From Sporosarcina ureae (lineage in GTDB: Bacteria; Bacillota; Bacilli; Bacillales_A; Planococcaceae), in assembly GCF_002101375.1 (NCBI RefSeq), contig NZ_CP015207.1:1831001-1895000 (forward strand): DNA of 64,000 bases. Reading direction: 5' to 3'. Positions 17,236 through 27,113 of this stretch are shown here, piece after piece (positions within the stretch are counted from its first letter, which is position 1; every line of letters begins with the position of its first letter). The notes under the pieces are model-generated. The model was not told the DNA's origin. It saw only the letters and a program-made list of their open reading frames with translations, and made no database searches. The position numbers were made by a program, and so were the translations under genes.

Positions 17236-18010
17236 ATATGCAAAAGAATCGTTGTGTTGTCTTATAGATTTCTCTATATGCTTCATCAACAGTTACACCT
17301 TTAATTTTGGCGATACTGTTAATACTCTCATGCAACATAGAAGGATGCGTTAATTTACCTTTAAAACAATGTTCAAAAGGCCACGGTCCATCTGTTTCTA
17401 CCATTAGCTGAGTGAACGGAACTTGTTTGACTATATGTTGAATCTTTTCTCGATATGTAACTTCTGGCGTCACAGAAATCATATATCCGTTCGAAACTAT
17501 TCTTTGCAATACTCTGTCGTCTCCTTTAAACCAATGAAAGTGTGCTTTCGAGATTGAATACTGTTCCAACATCTCACAAACAATAGTTGCATCTGCATAA
17601 ACGGCATGCAAAGAAATTGGCAAGTTATATTTATCTGCCTTCCGAACAAAACATTCCAACACATTTTTATAAAGTGACACGTCAAAATCAGCCTGCTCTT
17701 GTCGCAAATAATAAGGTAACCCTACTTCTCCAATCGCAGCGAGGCAATTGGCATGTTCATCAATCAATTGCAGTATAGCTGAAAGTTCCACTTCACTCGG
17801 TAACGCTTGTTCTGGATGATAACCTATTGCAGGTTTGATCCGTCTATCTATTTTCGAAAGTTCTAATTGCTTAACGGAAGATGCGAAGTCATTTGAAACC
17901 GCCACTAGTGCAGTCACATCATTCACTTCTAATGCGCGCAAAACTTGAATTCGTTCTTCTTCTTCATACATATCTAAATGAATATGCGCATCGATTACAT
18001 GCCTGCTCAA
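17234..18010 (-). CDS. TatD-family metal-dependent hydrolase
   Basis: A 258-residue TIM-barrel amidohydrolase-type nuclease. Metal ligands are visible as DAHIHLD near the N-terminus, the Glu in AIGEVGL, the His in SLHAVYA, HFHWF, and the Asp in VETDGPWPF. The start is TTG, supported by GAGGGTGAT about 8 bases upstream. TatD proteins act as 3'-5' DNA exonucleases or deaminase-like hydrolases. This copy differs from the usual yabD/tatD, which normally lies right of oriC near metS, so it is probably a paralogue of unknown role. Confidence 0.85.
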   Translation of the reverse strand: MSRHVIDAHIHLDMYEEEERIQVLRALEVNDVTALVAVSNDFASSVKQLELSKIDRRIKPAIGYHPEQALPSEVELSAILQLIDEHANCLAAIGEVGLPYYLRQEQADFDVSLYKNVLECFVRKADKYNLPISLHAVYADATIVCEMLEQYSISKAHFHWFKGDDRVLQRIVSNGYMISVTPEVTYREKIQHIVKQVPFTQLMVETDGPWPFEHCFKGKLTHPSMLHESINSIAKIKGVTVDEAYREIYKTTQRFFCI

Positions 18011-18040
18011 AACTTATCACCCTCTTTCACTAATATGCTA

Positions 18041-18056
18041 TGTTTCACGTGAAACG
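18041..18056. promoter_or_regulatory. parS centromere site (15 of 16)
   Basis: TGTTTCACGTGAAACG matches the 16-bp parS consensus TGTTTCACGTGAAACA except at the last base. It lies between tatD and the DUF817 gene, about 37 kb from dnaA. It should be bound by the Spo0J/ParB encoded at 45.4 kb. Confidence 0.8.
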
Positions 18057-18131
18057 TTTCTCCTTGAATGAACCCAAACTATTATCTCAGCGTCATACTA
18101 CTTTCTATTACAAAAAAGTAGGCGGTGACAT

Positions 18132-18920
18132 ATGAACTTGCATGCATTACGTACGAAAACAATGAATACAACACGACAACTCTTTATTTTCGGTTGGCAA
18201 CAAGCTTTGGCTTGCATTTTCCCTATTATTATCTTCAGTTCACTGGCACTTACACAACTCATCCCTTTACCTTTTCTACCACGATACGACTGGCTACTCC
18301 TCATTTTCATAGGAACTCAGTGGTGGATGGTACGATCTGGACTCGAAACACGTGATGAACTGAAAGTGATTACGTTATTTCACATCATCGGCCTAACTTT
18401 AGAAATATTTAAAGTACATATGGGTTCTTGGTCTTATCCTGAGGAAGGATTTTTCAAAGTTTTCGATGTTCCTTTGTACAGCGGCTTCATGTATGCAAGT
18501 GTAGCAAGTTATTTGTGCCAGGCTTGGAGGAGATTGCACGTCCACCTCATTCAGTGGCCTCCGCTCTGGGCAGTTATTCCTCTTGCTATCGCGATATATG
18601 GAAACTTCTTCACACATCATTATTGGTTCGATTTAAGATGGTGGTTGTCCGCATTAGTACTGGTTATTTTTTGGCGTGCCTCGGTTAGTTATTGGATAAA
18701 CGACACACAGTACCGTATGCCCTTATCCCTATCATTCATATGCATTGGCTTTTTCGTTTGGGTAGCTGAAAATATTGCTACTTTCTTCGGTGCTTGGACC
18801 TATCCCAATCAAAGTGAGACATGGCATCTCGTTGGCATAGGTAAATTAAGTTCTTGGTTACTATTAGTGATCGTCAGTTTCCTCATCGTGGCGGTGTTAA
18901 AACAAATTAAAAAGGAATAG
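18132..18920 (+). CDS. DUF817 family integral membrane protein
   Basis: A 262-residue polytopic membrane protein with about eight hydrophobic segments and many tryptophans. It matches what I know of DUF817 (KVHMGSWSYPEEGFFKVFDVPLYSGFMYASVASY; NIATFFGAWTYPNQ), whose function is unknown. Two motifs G-[SA]-W-[ST]-YP in similar settings suggest an internal duplication. The ATG follows GGCGGTGA. It is monocistronic and head-on to replication, next to a parS site. Confidence 0.85.
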   Translation: MNLHALRTKTMNTTRQLFIFGWQQALACIFPIIIFSSLALTQLIPLPFLPRYDWLLLIFIGTQWWMVRSGLETRDELKVITLFHIIGLTLEIFKVHMGSWSYPEEGFFKVFDVPLYSGFMYASVASYLCQAWRRLHVHLIQWPPLWAVIPLAIAIYGNFFTHHYWFDLRWWLSALVLVIFWRASVSYWINDTQYRMPLSLSFICIGFFVWVAENIATFFGAWTYPNQSETWHLVGIGKLSSWLLLVIVSFLIVAVLKQIKKE

Positions 18921-19006
18921 ATATGTATATCGTAACAGGTAAGTACTTTACTAAGCCCCCTAAGAAGGGTATATTCCATGGGAAATAAAAACCGGCACTA
19001 TCAAAA

Positions 19007-19034
19007 ACGCAGCAGGCTCAATAGCCTACTGCGT
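19007..19034 (-). terminator. Terminator of the cyclophilin gene
   Basis: ACGCAGCAGGCT pairs with AGCCTACTGCGT, with one mismatch and a 4-base loop. It is followed by TTTTT on the minus strand, 10 bases after the stop codon. Confidence 0.85.
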
Positions 19035-19044
19035 CTTGTAATGA

Positions 19045-19728
19045 TTAATGTGTAACTGGTTTAGGGTAGTCGAAGCCTTTTGTGTCTACTTCAACTGTCT
19101 TCATCTTCTGCTCTTTGATAGGCTTATCCATAGCATCTGTTTCATTAGCTACAATAGCATTCACTGTCTCCATGCCTTCCGTCACTTTACCGAAAGCCGC
19201 ATACTCTCCGTCAAGTGAAGAGTTGTCGTCTGTCATGATAAAGAATTGTGACCCTGCAGAGTTCGGCTCTTGCGTACGTGCAGTCGAAATCACACCGCGC
19301 TCATGTTTCATAGTATTTTCAAAACCGTTTGAAGAGAATTCTCCGTCAATAGCGTATCCCGGTCCGCCTGAGCCATCACCAGATGAATCTCCGCCTTGAA
19401 TCATAAAGCCTGGAATCACACGGTGGAAAATCAAGCCATCGTAATAGCCGTCTTCAATTAAAGAAATGAAATTCGCTACCGTATTCGGTGCAACAGTCGG
19501 CTCTAATTCCAACACAATCTGCTCATCATTTTCCATCGTGATCGTCACGACGGGGTTCTCTTTTACATCCTTCGAGTAATCAACCGCTTCTTCTTTAGGT
19601 TGTTCTGTGGATTCTTCTTTAGGTGTCTCCACTGTTTTTTCTTCAGTCGCTTTGCCACACCCTACTAAAAGAACGGCTAACGCCATCAAACTCATTATGA
19701 AATACCATGCTTTATTACGCTTGAACAT
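19045..19728 (-). CDS. Cyclophilin-type peptidyl-prolyl isomerase lipoprotein
   Basis: A 227-residue exported protein. Its signal carries lipobox LLVGC (Cys ~24), followed by a Glu/Lys/Thr linker and a cyclophilin domain (~60-215) with FHRVIPGFMIQGGD, GSQFFI and the peptide-binding FGKVTEGM. It isomerises prolyl bonds in secreted proteins at the outer face of the membrane. It is longer than the cytoplasmic B. subtilis PpiB (about 143 residues) because of the lipoprotein N-terminus. Confidence 0.93.
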   Translation of the reverse strand: MFKRNKAWYFIMSLMALAVLLVGCGKATEEKTVETPKEESTEQPKEEAVDYSKDVKENPVVTITMENDEQIVLELEPTVAPNTVANFISLIEDGYYDGLIFHRVIPGFMIQGGDSSGDGSGGPGYAIDGEFSSNGFENTMKHERGVISTARTQEPNSAGSQFFIMTDDNSSLDGEYAAFGKVTEGMETVNAIVANETDAMDKPIKEQKMKTVEVDTKGFDYPKPVTH

Positions 19729-19786
19729 ATCCGTCTAACACTCCCTATTATTTTATATCTTCTATGACCTACTCCGAGCTATGGTT

Positions 19787-20299
19787 TTACTCTTCACGGT
19801 AACGTAATGCTAATCCCTTTAGGAAGTTTCGAGCGTATCGATCACCACACGGTTTATAGTTTCGATGACCTTCTTTACGAAGAACAGCACTTAACTCGTT
19901 TTTAGAAATCGTAACACCTGCATTTTCTAAAATCTCTAGCATATCTTCACTTGTAAGAGATAATGCGATTTTGACTTTTTTCAGCAAAATATTATTGACA
20001 TTACGATGGCCTTCTTCTGACATTAGAAATGGTTGCGGAGCATTGCCGGTATTTTCTGGTACTCCTCTTTTGGAGCTGATCAAGCCATTTAGAAATGACT
20101 CCAACGTCATGTTGTCGATTTCCTTTGCATATTCATTCATCTGCATTTCATCTGTACTATCTTCATTCGTTTTTGTCAGCATCTCTTTTACTTCCGCTCT
20201 GTTTGTCTGCAGTCCGCCTAACGCAAACATTTCTACAACTGCAGAATCCTTTAGATCCAGCGCATAGCGTAATCTGCTTAAAATATCATTATTATTCAT
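19787..20299 (-). CDS. DUF1456 family protein (YehS-like)
   Basis: A 170-residue soluble protein containing two copies of the DUF1456 repeat. The first opens NNNDILSRLRYALDLKDSAVVEMFALGG and the second NVNNILLKKVKIALSLTSEDMLEILENAG, which align with each other. It resembles E. coli YehS, whose role is uncharacterised. It ends LKGLALRYREE. It lies alone, 58 bases upstream of the cyclophilin gene. Confidence 0.85.
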   Translation of the reverse strand: MNNNDILSRLRYALDLKDSAVVEMFALGGLQTNRAEVKEMLTKTNEDSTDEMQMNEYAKEIDNMTLESFLNGLISSKRGVPENTGNAPQPFLMSEEGHRNVNNILLKKVKIALSLTSEDMLEILENAGVTISKNELSAVLRKEGHRNYKPCGDRYARNFLKGLALRYREE

Positions 20300-20373
20300 G
20301 TAATCACCTGTACCCTCTATAGTATATAGCTTTGGTTCTTAGTATAGCCTGATTCGTTATAATTTGTCTTCAT

Positions 20374-20736
20374 TCAGTCAATTGACGTTGAATCTGTCTC
20401 TTGTTCAATCGTTTGCATAAACTGATCGCCAAAATCACAAATCGATGTAACGACTGGTTCCAATAATAAACCAATTTCACTTAATTTGTACTCCACTTTT
20501 GGTGGCACGACGGGATAGACATAGCGCGTAATGATTTCATCCTCTTCTAATTCACGTAACTGTCTAATCAACATTCGTTGATTAGCATCTGGAAGTTTTT
20601 TCTGTATTTCGCTTAGTCTTAACGGTGTTTCGTGCAATAAGCACCAGATGATCGCAATTTTCCAACGACCACCTATGACAGACAAAGCTAAATCTTTGCT
20701 CGTAAAGTACTGCTTATCTTTATAATGAATGACCAT
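20374..20736 (-). CDS. HxlR-family winged-helix regulator
   Basis: A 120-residue DNA-binding protein with the family signature IGGRWKIAIIWCLLHETPLRLSEIQKKLPDANQRMLIRQLRELEEDEIITR. HxlR of B. subtilis activates the formaldehyde-assimilating hxlAB operon in response to formaldehyde. This gene is divergent from frmA with a 125-base intergenic region, so it is probably the formaldehyde-responsive regulator of frmAB. Internal cysteines lie at IIWCLL and SICDFG; the N-terminal redox Cys of YodB-type members is absent. Confidence 0.87.
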   Translation of the reverse strand: MVIHYKDKQYFTSKDLALSVIGGRWKIAIIWCLLHETPLRLSEIQKKLPDANQRMLIRQLRELEEDEIITRYVYPVVPPKVEYKLSEIGLLLEPVVTSICDFGDQFMQTIEQETDSTSID

Positions 20737-20803
20737 ATTGCTTCACTTCTTTCTATACTAATCATGTTCATAGTGACAAAAGAGTCAGTATTGCATGGTG
20801 AAT

Positions 20804-20809
20804 TATAAT
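20804..20809 (+). promoter_or_regulatory. Likely -10 element of the frmAB promoter
   Basis: A consensus TATAAT lies about 50 bases before the frmA start. No good -35 is present at 17 or 18 bases, which would fit a promoter needing an activator such as HxlR. Confidence 0.5.
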
Positions 20810-20843
20810 ATGTAATGATAGAAAAGTAAACACAATACAGTAA

Positions 20844-21980
<1,137 letters not shown>

Positions 21981-21984
21981 GATC

Positions 21985-22818
21985 ATGAATGTAGAACGCG
22001 TTGAGCAACGTCGCTCTTTTGGTGGGGAACAAAACAAGTACAACCATTATTCAGAAGTTCTCAAGTGTGATATGACATTTAGTGTCTTCTTACCATCTAA
22101 TAAAGAACAAAAAGAAATACCGCTCATTTGGTTTTTATCGGGATTAACATGTACGGATGATAACTTCAGTCAAAAAAGTGGTTTCCAAAGCTTAGCTGAA
22201 AAACATCAGGTAGCTGTAATTATACCCGATACATCACCACGCGGAGAAGATGTAGCGAACGTTGAGGCATTTGACCTTGGACAAGGTGCGAGCTTTTATT
22301 TAAACGCAACTGAAGAGCCATGGGCTAAGCATTATCAAATGTATTCGTATATAACGGAGGAGCTAAGTAAAATTGCCGCTACTCTAGTGCCTAATTTCTC
22401 AGGTAAAGAAAGTATCATGGGTCACTCAATGGGTGGTTATGGTGCATTGATGATTGGAATGAAGAATGCTAATCGTTTCAAAGCGATTTCAGCGTTCTCT
22501 CCAATTTCAAGTCCGAGCGATGTTCCGTGGGGAGTCAAGGCATTTTCTACTTATCTTGGTGAAGACAAAGCGACTTGGAAGCAATGGGATACTACAGAAC
22601 TGGTGAAAGAAGCGGGTCTTCCTCCTATTTTGATCACGCAAGGAATGGCAGACGATTTCTATCCAGAGCAGTTGAATGAGAAGCCGTTCCTAGAAAATGC
22701 GAAGCAGCATAACCAGGCAGTGGAGTATAACCAAGTAGAAGGCTATGACCACAGCTACTTCTTCATCTCCTCATTCTTGGAAGAACACTTTGACTTTCAT
22801 ATGAAGAACTTGGAGTAA
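21985..22818 (+). CDS. frmB: S-formylglutathione hydrolase
   Basis: A serine hydrolase of about 277 residues of the esterase D family, which cleaves S-formylglutathione to formate and glutathione, completing formaldehyde detoxification. The nucleophile is in GHSMGGYGAL; the acid is probably in DDFYPEQ and the histidine in GYDHSYFFISSF. The early segment FLSGLTCTDDNFSQKSGFQ is typical of the family. I chose the ATG at 21985, preceded by GGAGAGTGAG; an in-frame ATG at 21970 lies inside that ribosome site. Confidence 0.95.
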   Translation: MNVERVEQRRSFGGEQNKYNHYSEVLKCDMTFSVFLPSNKEQKEIPLIWFLSGLTCTDDNFSQKSGFQSLAEKHQVAVIIPDTSPRGEDVANVEAFDLGQGASFYLNATEEPWAKHYQMYSYITEELSKIAATLVPNFSGKESIMGHSMGGYGALMIGMKNANRFKAISAFSPISSPSDVPWGVKAFSTYLGEDKATWKQWDTTELVKEAGLPPILITQGMADDFYPEQLNEKPFLENAKQHNQAVEYNQVEGYDHSYFFISSFLEEHFDFHMKNLE

Positions 22819-22856
22819 ACTATTTATAAATAGAGTGTCGTAATAGTGTATTGTTT

Positions 22857-22985
22857 GGGATTTGCGCTACAGAGGGGACGCTTTCCTGAGGGCGTGGCTT
22901 GATCCGCTTCCCTCACTTCGTTCAGTCCAGGGTCTCAAGTCACACGCTGATCCTCCAGGAGTCGCCCCTCTTTCGCTCCAATCCT
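22857..22985. repeat. Palindromic intergenic repeat element A
   Basis: A stretch of about 129 bases, more GC-rich than its surroundings, whose ends are imperfect inverted repeats (GGGATTTGCG...AGAGGGGACGC against AGGATTGGAGCG...AGAGGGGCGAC on the opposite strand). It contains no credible gene. The architecture is that of a dispersed structured repeat or MITE-like element. Confidence 0.6.
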
Positions 22986-23079
22986 ACTCAAAAAACTGAA
23001 AACTTTACTTTTTCAATTTTAAATTCAAGATCAATTCTAGATAACTTTTCAACTTACTATATCCAAAGAAATATGCCAG

Positions 23080-23199
23080 TTGATCGTAAGCTGAAGGTGG
23101 CGACTCGGGAAGGATCAGGCCGACAGGTGAGACAACTAAAGGAGCGTCACGACTAGTTGGCTCACCGCGGGCCTTCAAACGCGCCCCTTGCAGCGTCAA
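23080..23199. repeat. Palindromic intergenic repeat element B
   Basis: About 120 bases with imperfect inverted ends (TTGATCG...GCTGAAGGTGGCG against TTGACGCTGCAAGGGGCG). An inner hairpin pairs GTGAG-CAACTA with TAGTTG-CTCAC. I recall similar sequence between genes in other Bacillales genomes, where it often yields short spurious ORFs, but this is memory rather than a search. Confidence 0.6.
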
Positions 23200-23226
23200 T
23201 TATCTAGGCCTCCCCCTTCACAAGTT

Positions 23227-23270
23227 AAAACATCCACATTGCCACGCAGTGTGGATGTTTTTGTTTTTAA
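23227..23270 (+). terminator. Intrinsic terminator upstream of gshF
   Basis: AAAACATCCACA pairs perfectly with TGTGGATGTTTT over 12 bp, followed by TTGTTTTT. It lies about 410 bases after frmB and about 65 before gshF, so gshF needs its own promoter. Confidence 0.8.
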
Positions 23271-23333
23271 GGGTATATGAATTAAGATAGAAGAACGAAC
23301 TTATAAATACCTTACATAGGAGGGATAGCTACA

Positions 23334-25595
23334 ATGGATCTTAAGAAAATGCTAGCCGATGAACGTGTGAAACCATATCTTATGAAAGCCCGTTACGGTA
23401 TAGAAAAAGAAGGACAGCGCGTAGATCTCGATGGGCACTTGGCAACGACCTGCCACCCCGCGAATATCGGAATGGGAGACGAGCATCCGTATATTCAACG
23501 CGACTTCTCTGAAACTCAAATGGAATTGATCACGCCTGTCCTGAACACACTGGACGAATTATTTGATTACCTATCAGGCATTCATGACGTTGCCTATCGT
23601 TCGATGGGCAAGAATGAAATGCTCTGGCCGTTAAGTATGCCCCCTGCCCTTCCTAAAAAAGAAGAAGATATCATGATTGCAAAGCTGAACAATTTTGAAA
23701 ATGTTCTCTATCGTCGTTCACTTGCCAATTCATACGGTCGTCGCAAACAAATGATTTGTGGTATTCATTTCAATTTTGAATTCAGAGACGAACTGCTCCG
23801 TATGTTATTTGATTTACAATCAGACTTCGATGATTATCAGCAATTCAAAACAGATATTTATTTGAAACTGACTAGAAACTATTTGTACTATCGCTGGCTC
23901 GTCACGTATTTCTACGGTGCGTCCCCTAGAAGTGAAGAAAACTTCTATGGATGCGACGACCAACCCGACGAACCAGTTAGAAGTATTCGAAGCAGCCGAT
24001 TCGGCTATACGAACCATGATGATGTAAATGTGTCGTTTAGCACGATTCAGAAATACATTTCGGATTTATCTTCCGTAGTTAATAGAGGTTTGCTGGTAGA
24101 AGAAAAAGAGTTCTATACAGCTATGCGTTTACGTGGCAGTGATCGGGTGGCAGACTTCGAGCATACTGGTGTGCGTTATGTAGAGTTACGGAATATCGAC
24201 TTAAACCCGTTTGAAACGAATGGCATTAGCTATGAGCAAGCGGAATTTCTGCATGTATTCCTGCTTTATCTTCTACAAAAAGAAGAAGATCCGGAGAGTG
24301 ACGAATGGGGTAATGCGGGTGATGCTCGCAATGATGTTGTCGCACTTGAGCATCCACTAGCACATACTCAGTTTGAAGACGAAGCACATGAACTGGTGGA
24401 TGAAATGGAACAGTTATCAAAAGATCTGGACTTCCCAGTTTCCGAATCATTATTTGTGAATCTGCGAGAGATGCTTGCTGATCCTTCCAAAACCTTGGCG
24501 GGAAGACTTTATTCAGAGAGTGAAAAGACGAGTCAAAGCCAGGTGGCGACAGAAATTGCGAGGGAAACCTATACTCAGCTGTGGGAAAAGCCATATGAAT
24601 TGACAGGCTTTACGGATATGGAGCTATCCACGCAGATTATGATGTACGATGCGATTCAGAAAGGCATCAAGGTAGAAGTTTTGGACCGCCAAGATCAATT
24701 CTTGAAGTTGAAACTGCATGACCATATAGAATATGTCAAGAACGGTAACATGACGAGTAAGGATACGTATGTATCTACTTTGATTATGGAAAACAAAACG
24801 GTTACCAAGAAAATCCTTCATCAAGAAGGTTATCGCGTTCCAGGTGGAGACGAATTCAGTAATAGTGAAGAAGCTTTACGCGCCTATGAGATGTTTGCTA
24901 AGACACCATTTGTTGTGAAGCCAAAAACGACGAACTACGGGATCGGCATATCCATCTTCAAAGACGGCGCAAGTTATGAGGATTACGAGAAAGCGATCAG
25001 TCTAGCATTCGACGAAGATTCGTCTGTATTGGTAGAAGAGTTCCTTGAGGGCACAGAGTACCGTTTCTTCGTGTTACACGATAAAGTTCTCGCTGTCATG
25101 CTACGCGTGCCTGCAAACGTCACAGGAGACGGTACACACACAATTAAGGAACTTGTTGAAGAAAAGAACCGTGATCCACTAAGAGGCACAGACCACCGTA
25201 CACCATTGGAACTTATTCAACTCGGAGAACTAGAGGTTCTTATGCTGAAAGGTCAAGGTTATCAACTGAATTCTATTCCTGAAGACGGGGAGATCGTCTA
25301 CTTGCGTGAGAACTCCAACGTCAGTACTGGTGGAGATTCGATTGATGTAACCGATCAAGTTTCCGAGGATTATAAGAAGATTGCAGTAGATGCAGTAGCC
25401 GCTCTCGGAGCAAAAATTAGCGGTATCGATTTGATTATTGAAGATCTCGATGTTCCGGCAGCCAATCCAGGCGCGTATGGCATCATCGAAGCGAACTTTA
25501 ACCCTTCGATGTATATGCATATTTACCCTTATAAAGGCAAAACACGACGAGTGACAACCGATATTTTGCATTACTTATTCCCGGAACTGTTATAA
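23334..25595 (+). CDS. gshF: Bifunctional glutamate-cysteine ligase/glutathione synthetase
   Basis: A 753-residue fusion that makes glutathione in two ATP-dependent steps. The N-terminal half (~1-450) is a gamma-glutamylcysteine ligase domain (RYGIEKEGQRVDLDGHLATT, HPYIQRDFSETQMELITP). The C-terminal part (~480-753) is an ATP-grasp domain with the ATP-binding PFVVKPKTTNYGIGISIF and the metal-binding IIEANFNPSMYMHIYP. GshF is the route known from Streptococcus, Listeria and Pasteurella; many Bacillales use bacillithiol instead. AGGAGGG precedes the ATG. Its position after frmAB fits a supply of glutathione for formaldehyde removal. Confidence 0.95.
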   Translation: MDLKKMLADERVKPYLMKARYGIEKEGQRVDLDGHLATTCHPANIGMGDEHPYIQRDFSETQMELITPVLNTLDELFDYLSGIHDVAYRSMGKNEMLWPLSMPPALPKKEEDIMIAKLNNFENVLYRRSLANSYGRRKQMICGIHFNFEFRDELLRMLFDLQSDFDDYQQFKTDIYLKLTRNYLYYRWLVTYFYGASPRSEENFYGCDDQPDEPVRSIRSSRFGYTNHDDVNVSFSTIQKYISDLSSVVNRGLLVEEKEFYTAMRLRGSDRVADFEHTGVRYVELRNIDLNPFETNGISYEQAEFLHVFLLYLLQKEEDPESDEWGNAGDARNDVVALEHPLAHTQFEDEAHELVDEMEQLSKDLDFPVSESLFVNLREMLADPSKTLAGRLYSESEKTSQSQVATEIARETYTQLWEKPYELTGFTDMELSTQIMMYDAIQKGIKVEVLDRQDQFLKLKLHDHIEYVKNGNMTSKDTYVSTLIMENKTVTKKILHQEGYRVPGGDEFSNSEEALRAYEMFAKTPFVVKPKTTNYGIGISIFKDGASYEDYEKAISLAFDEDSSVLVEEFLEGTEYRFFVLHDKVLAVMLRVPANVTGDGTHTIKELVEEKNRDPLRGTDHRTPLELIQLGELEVLMLKGQGYQLNSIPEDGEIVYLRENSNVSTGGDSIDVTDQVSEDYKKIAVDAVAALGAKISGIDLIIEDLDVPAANPGAYGIIEANFNPSMYMHIYPYKGKTRRVTTDILHYLFPELL

Positions 25596-25673
25596 AATAT
25601 TTTTGACTTGTCGAATGAAAATATTCGTATAGTAACTATATATGAATAATAAAAGCTGTAGTTGAACTACTAA

Positions 25674-25708
25674 AACGGGCCTATCCAATTGATCTGGATA
25701 GGCCCGTT
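25674..25708. terminator. Bidirectional terminator of gshF and the SDR gene
   Basis: AACGGGCCTATCCA pairs with TGGATAGGCCCGTT over 14 bp with a 7-base loop, between two convergent genes. A short T-rich tract follows on each strand. Confidence 0.85.
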
Positions 25709-25734
25709 CATGTTTTATCAAGTGAATAAATAGA

Positions 25735-26460
25735 TTAAAATGGATTCGTAGCTATAAAACTGGCTGTTTTTACATACACACGTCGATTTAACTTCAATTG
25801 ATTTACAATCACTTCAGCAATGTCTTCTGATTGAATCAATTTAGAGTCATCGTTTTCTTTAATCAAATTTAAATCTAGTGCCAAATCTGTTGCTACAGTA
25901 CTTGGTGTCAGAGCCGAAACACGAATATTATTTCGTCGTACTTCTTGTGCCAATGATTCCGTAAAGCCTATTACCGCAAATTTGGATGCACTGTATGCAC
26001 TGGAAGTAGCCGCTCCATTTAGACCATTTGTCGATGAAATATTAATGATGTCGCCCGCATTTTTTTCAATTAACTGCGGTAATACAGTACGTGTAACATA
26101 ATACGTGCCCATCAGATTTACATCTACTATGTTCTTCCATTCCTCCGGATCCATCTCCAAGACAGTACCGAATGTGGCAATGCCCGCATTGTTTATTAAA
26201 ATATCGGCAGTTCCTAAATCAGTAGTTAATGATGCAATGGCTTCTTCAACTTGCTCTTTAGATGAAACATCAGCTGTTGCATAAGCGACTTTCACACCGT
26301 GACTTTCAATTTCTGCAGCCACTTCTTTTAAAACAGACTCTGTTCTTGCGAGTAATCCAATATGGACTCCCTCTTTTGCTAAGTGAAGTGCCGTCGCTTT
26401 GCCTATTCCTCGTGCTGCACCAGTCACAAAAGCTACTTTTCCAGTTAATGTTTGTGCCAT
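25735..26460 (-). CDS. SDR-family oxidoreductase (3-ketoacyl reductase-like)
   Basis: A classical short-chain dehydrogenase of about 241 residues. The cofactor motif is TGAARGIG, followed by NNAG and the catalytic Ser in INISSTNG with YSASK. It resembles the YoxD/FabG-like group that reduces keto groups with NADPH, but the substrate is unassigned. I chose the ATG at 26460 after AAAGGGG; the in-frame TTG at 26478 precedes that ribosome site. Being outside a fatty-acid cluster, it is probably not the essential FabG. Confidence 0.87.
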   Translation of the reverse strand: MAQTLTGKVAFVTGAARGIGKATALHLAKEGVHIGLLARTESVLKEVAAEIESHGVKVAYATADVSSKEQVEEAIASLTTDLGTADILINNAGIATFGTVLEMDPEEWKNIVDVNLMGTYYVTRTVLPQLIEKNAGDIINISSTNGLNGAATSSAYSASKFAVIGFTESLAQEVRRNNIRVSALTPSTVATDLALDLNLIKENDDSKLIQSEDIAEVIVNQLKLNRRVYVKTASFIATNPF

Positions 26461-26630
26461 TTTAAAGACCCCTTTCAAGCGTCAAATACTTTCTCTTTTA
26501 GTATAACTGGTGAAAAGATCCTTGGCATGAATGGATGCTTGTATAGCTAGTTTGTAAAGTTAACTACTGTCCTATCCATAGTTCCTTTAGTCATTTTTAA
26601 TGAACGCTGATTATTAACTATAAACCTTAT

Positions 26631-27110
26631 TTACTTATGATAAGGCTCACCCTTAATAATCCGAAACCCACGATAAATTTGCTCCACCAACACCAACTTC
26701 ATCAACTGATGTGGAAACGTCATCTTGGAAAAGGACAACTTCTCATTCGATCGTTGTAATACACTACTATGTAAGCCGAGTGAACCACCAATCACAAAGA
26801 CAATCTTGCTTTTACCATAGGTCATCAATGAATCGATACTGGCTGCGAATTCTTCAGAAGTTTTCATTTTCCCGTCGATTGCTAGTGCAATAACATGCGC
26901 GTCTGGTGCAATTTTCGCCAGAATTCGATCAGCTTCTTTCTTTTTAACGATTTCCATGTCGGCTTCGCTTAGTGTTTCAGGTGCTTTTTCATCCGCCACT
27001 TCGATTAATTGCATTTTTGCATAGCTATTCAGACGTTTCGTATACTCTTCTATTCCTTGTTTCAAATACTTTTCTTTTAACTTACCCACGGTCACAATTG
27101 ATATATTCAC
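26631..27110 (-). CDS. rlmH: 23S rRNA (pseudouridine-1915 N3)-methyltransferase
   Basis: A 159-residue SPOUT-class methyltransferase that modifies pseudouridine 1915 in helix 69 of 23S rRNA. The length and the trefoil-knot motifs ([35 protein letters not shown], ending GEPYHK) are exactly those of RlmH (B. subtilis YydA). It lies beside the htrA-like gene as in B. subtilis, separated by a DnaA-box-rich gap. Confidence 0.97.
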   Translation of the reverse strand: MNISIVTVGKLKEKYLKQGIEEYTKRLNSYAKMQLIEVADEKAPETLSEADMEIVKKKEADRILAKIAPDAHVIALAIDGKMKTSEEFAASIDSLMTYGKSKIVFVIGGSLGLHSSVLQRSNEKLSFSKMTFPHQLMKLVLVEQIYRGFRIIKGEPYHK

Positions 27111-27113
27111 AGC

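Noticed and set aside
22899..23156. 85-codon plus-strand ORF crossing repeats A and B
   Set aside because: It lies over two palindromic repeats, has no ribosome site, and its amino-acid sequence follows from repeat structure.
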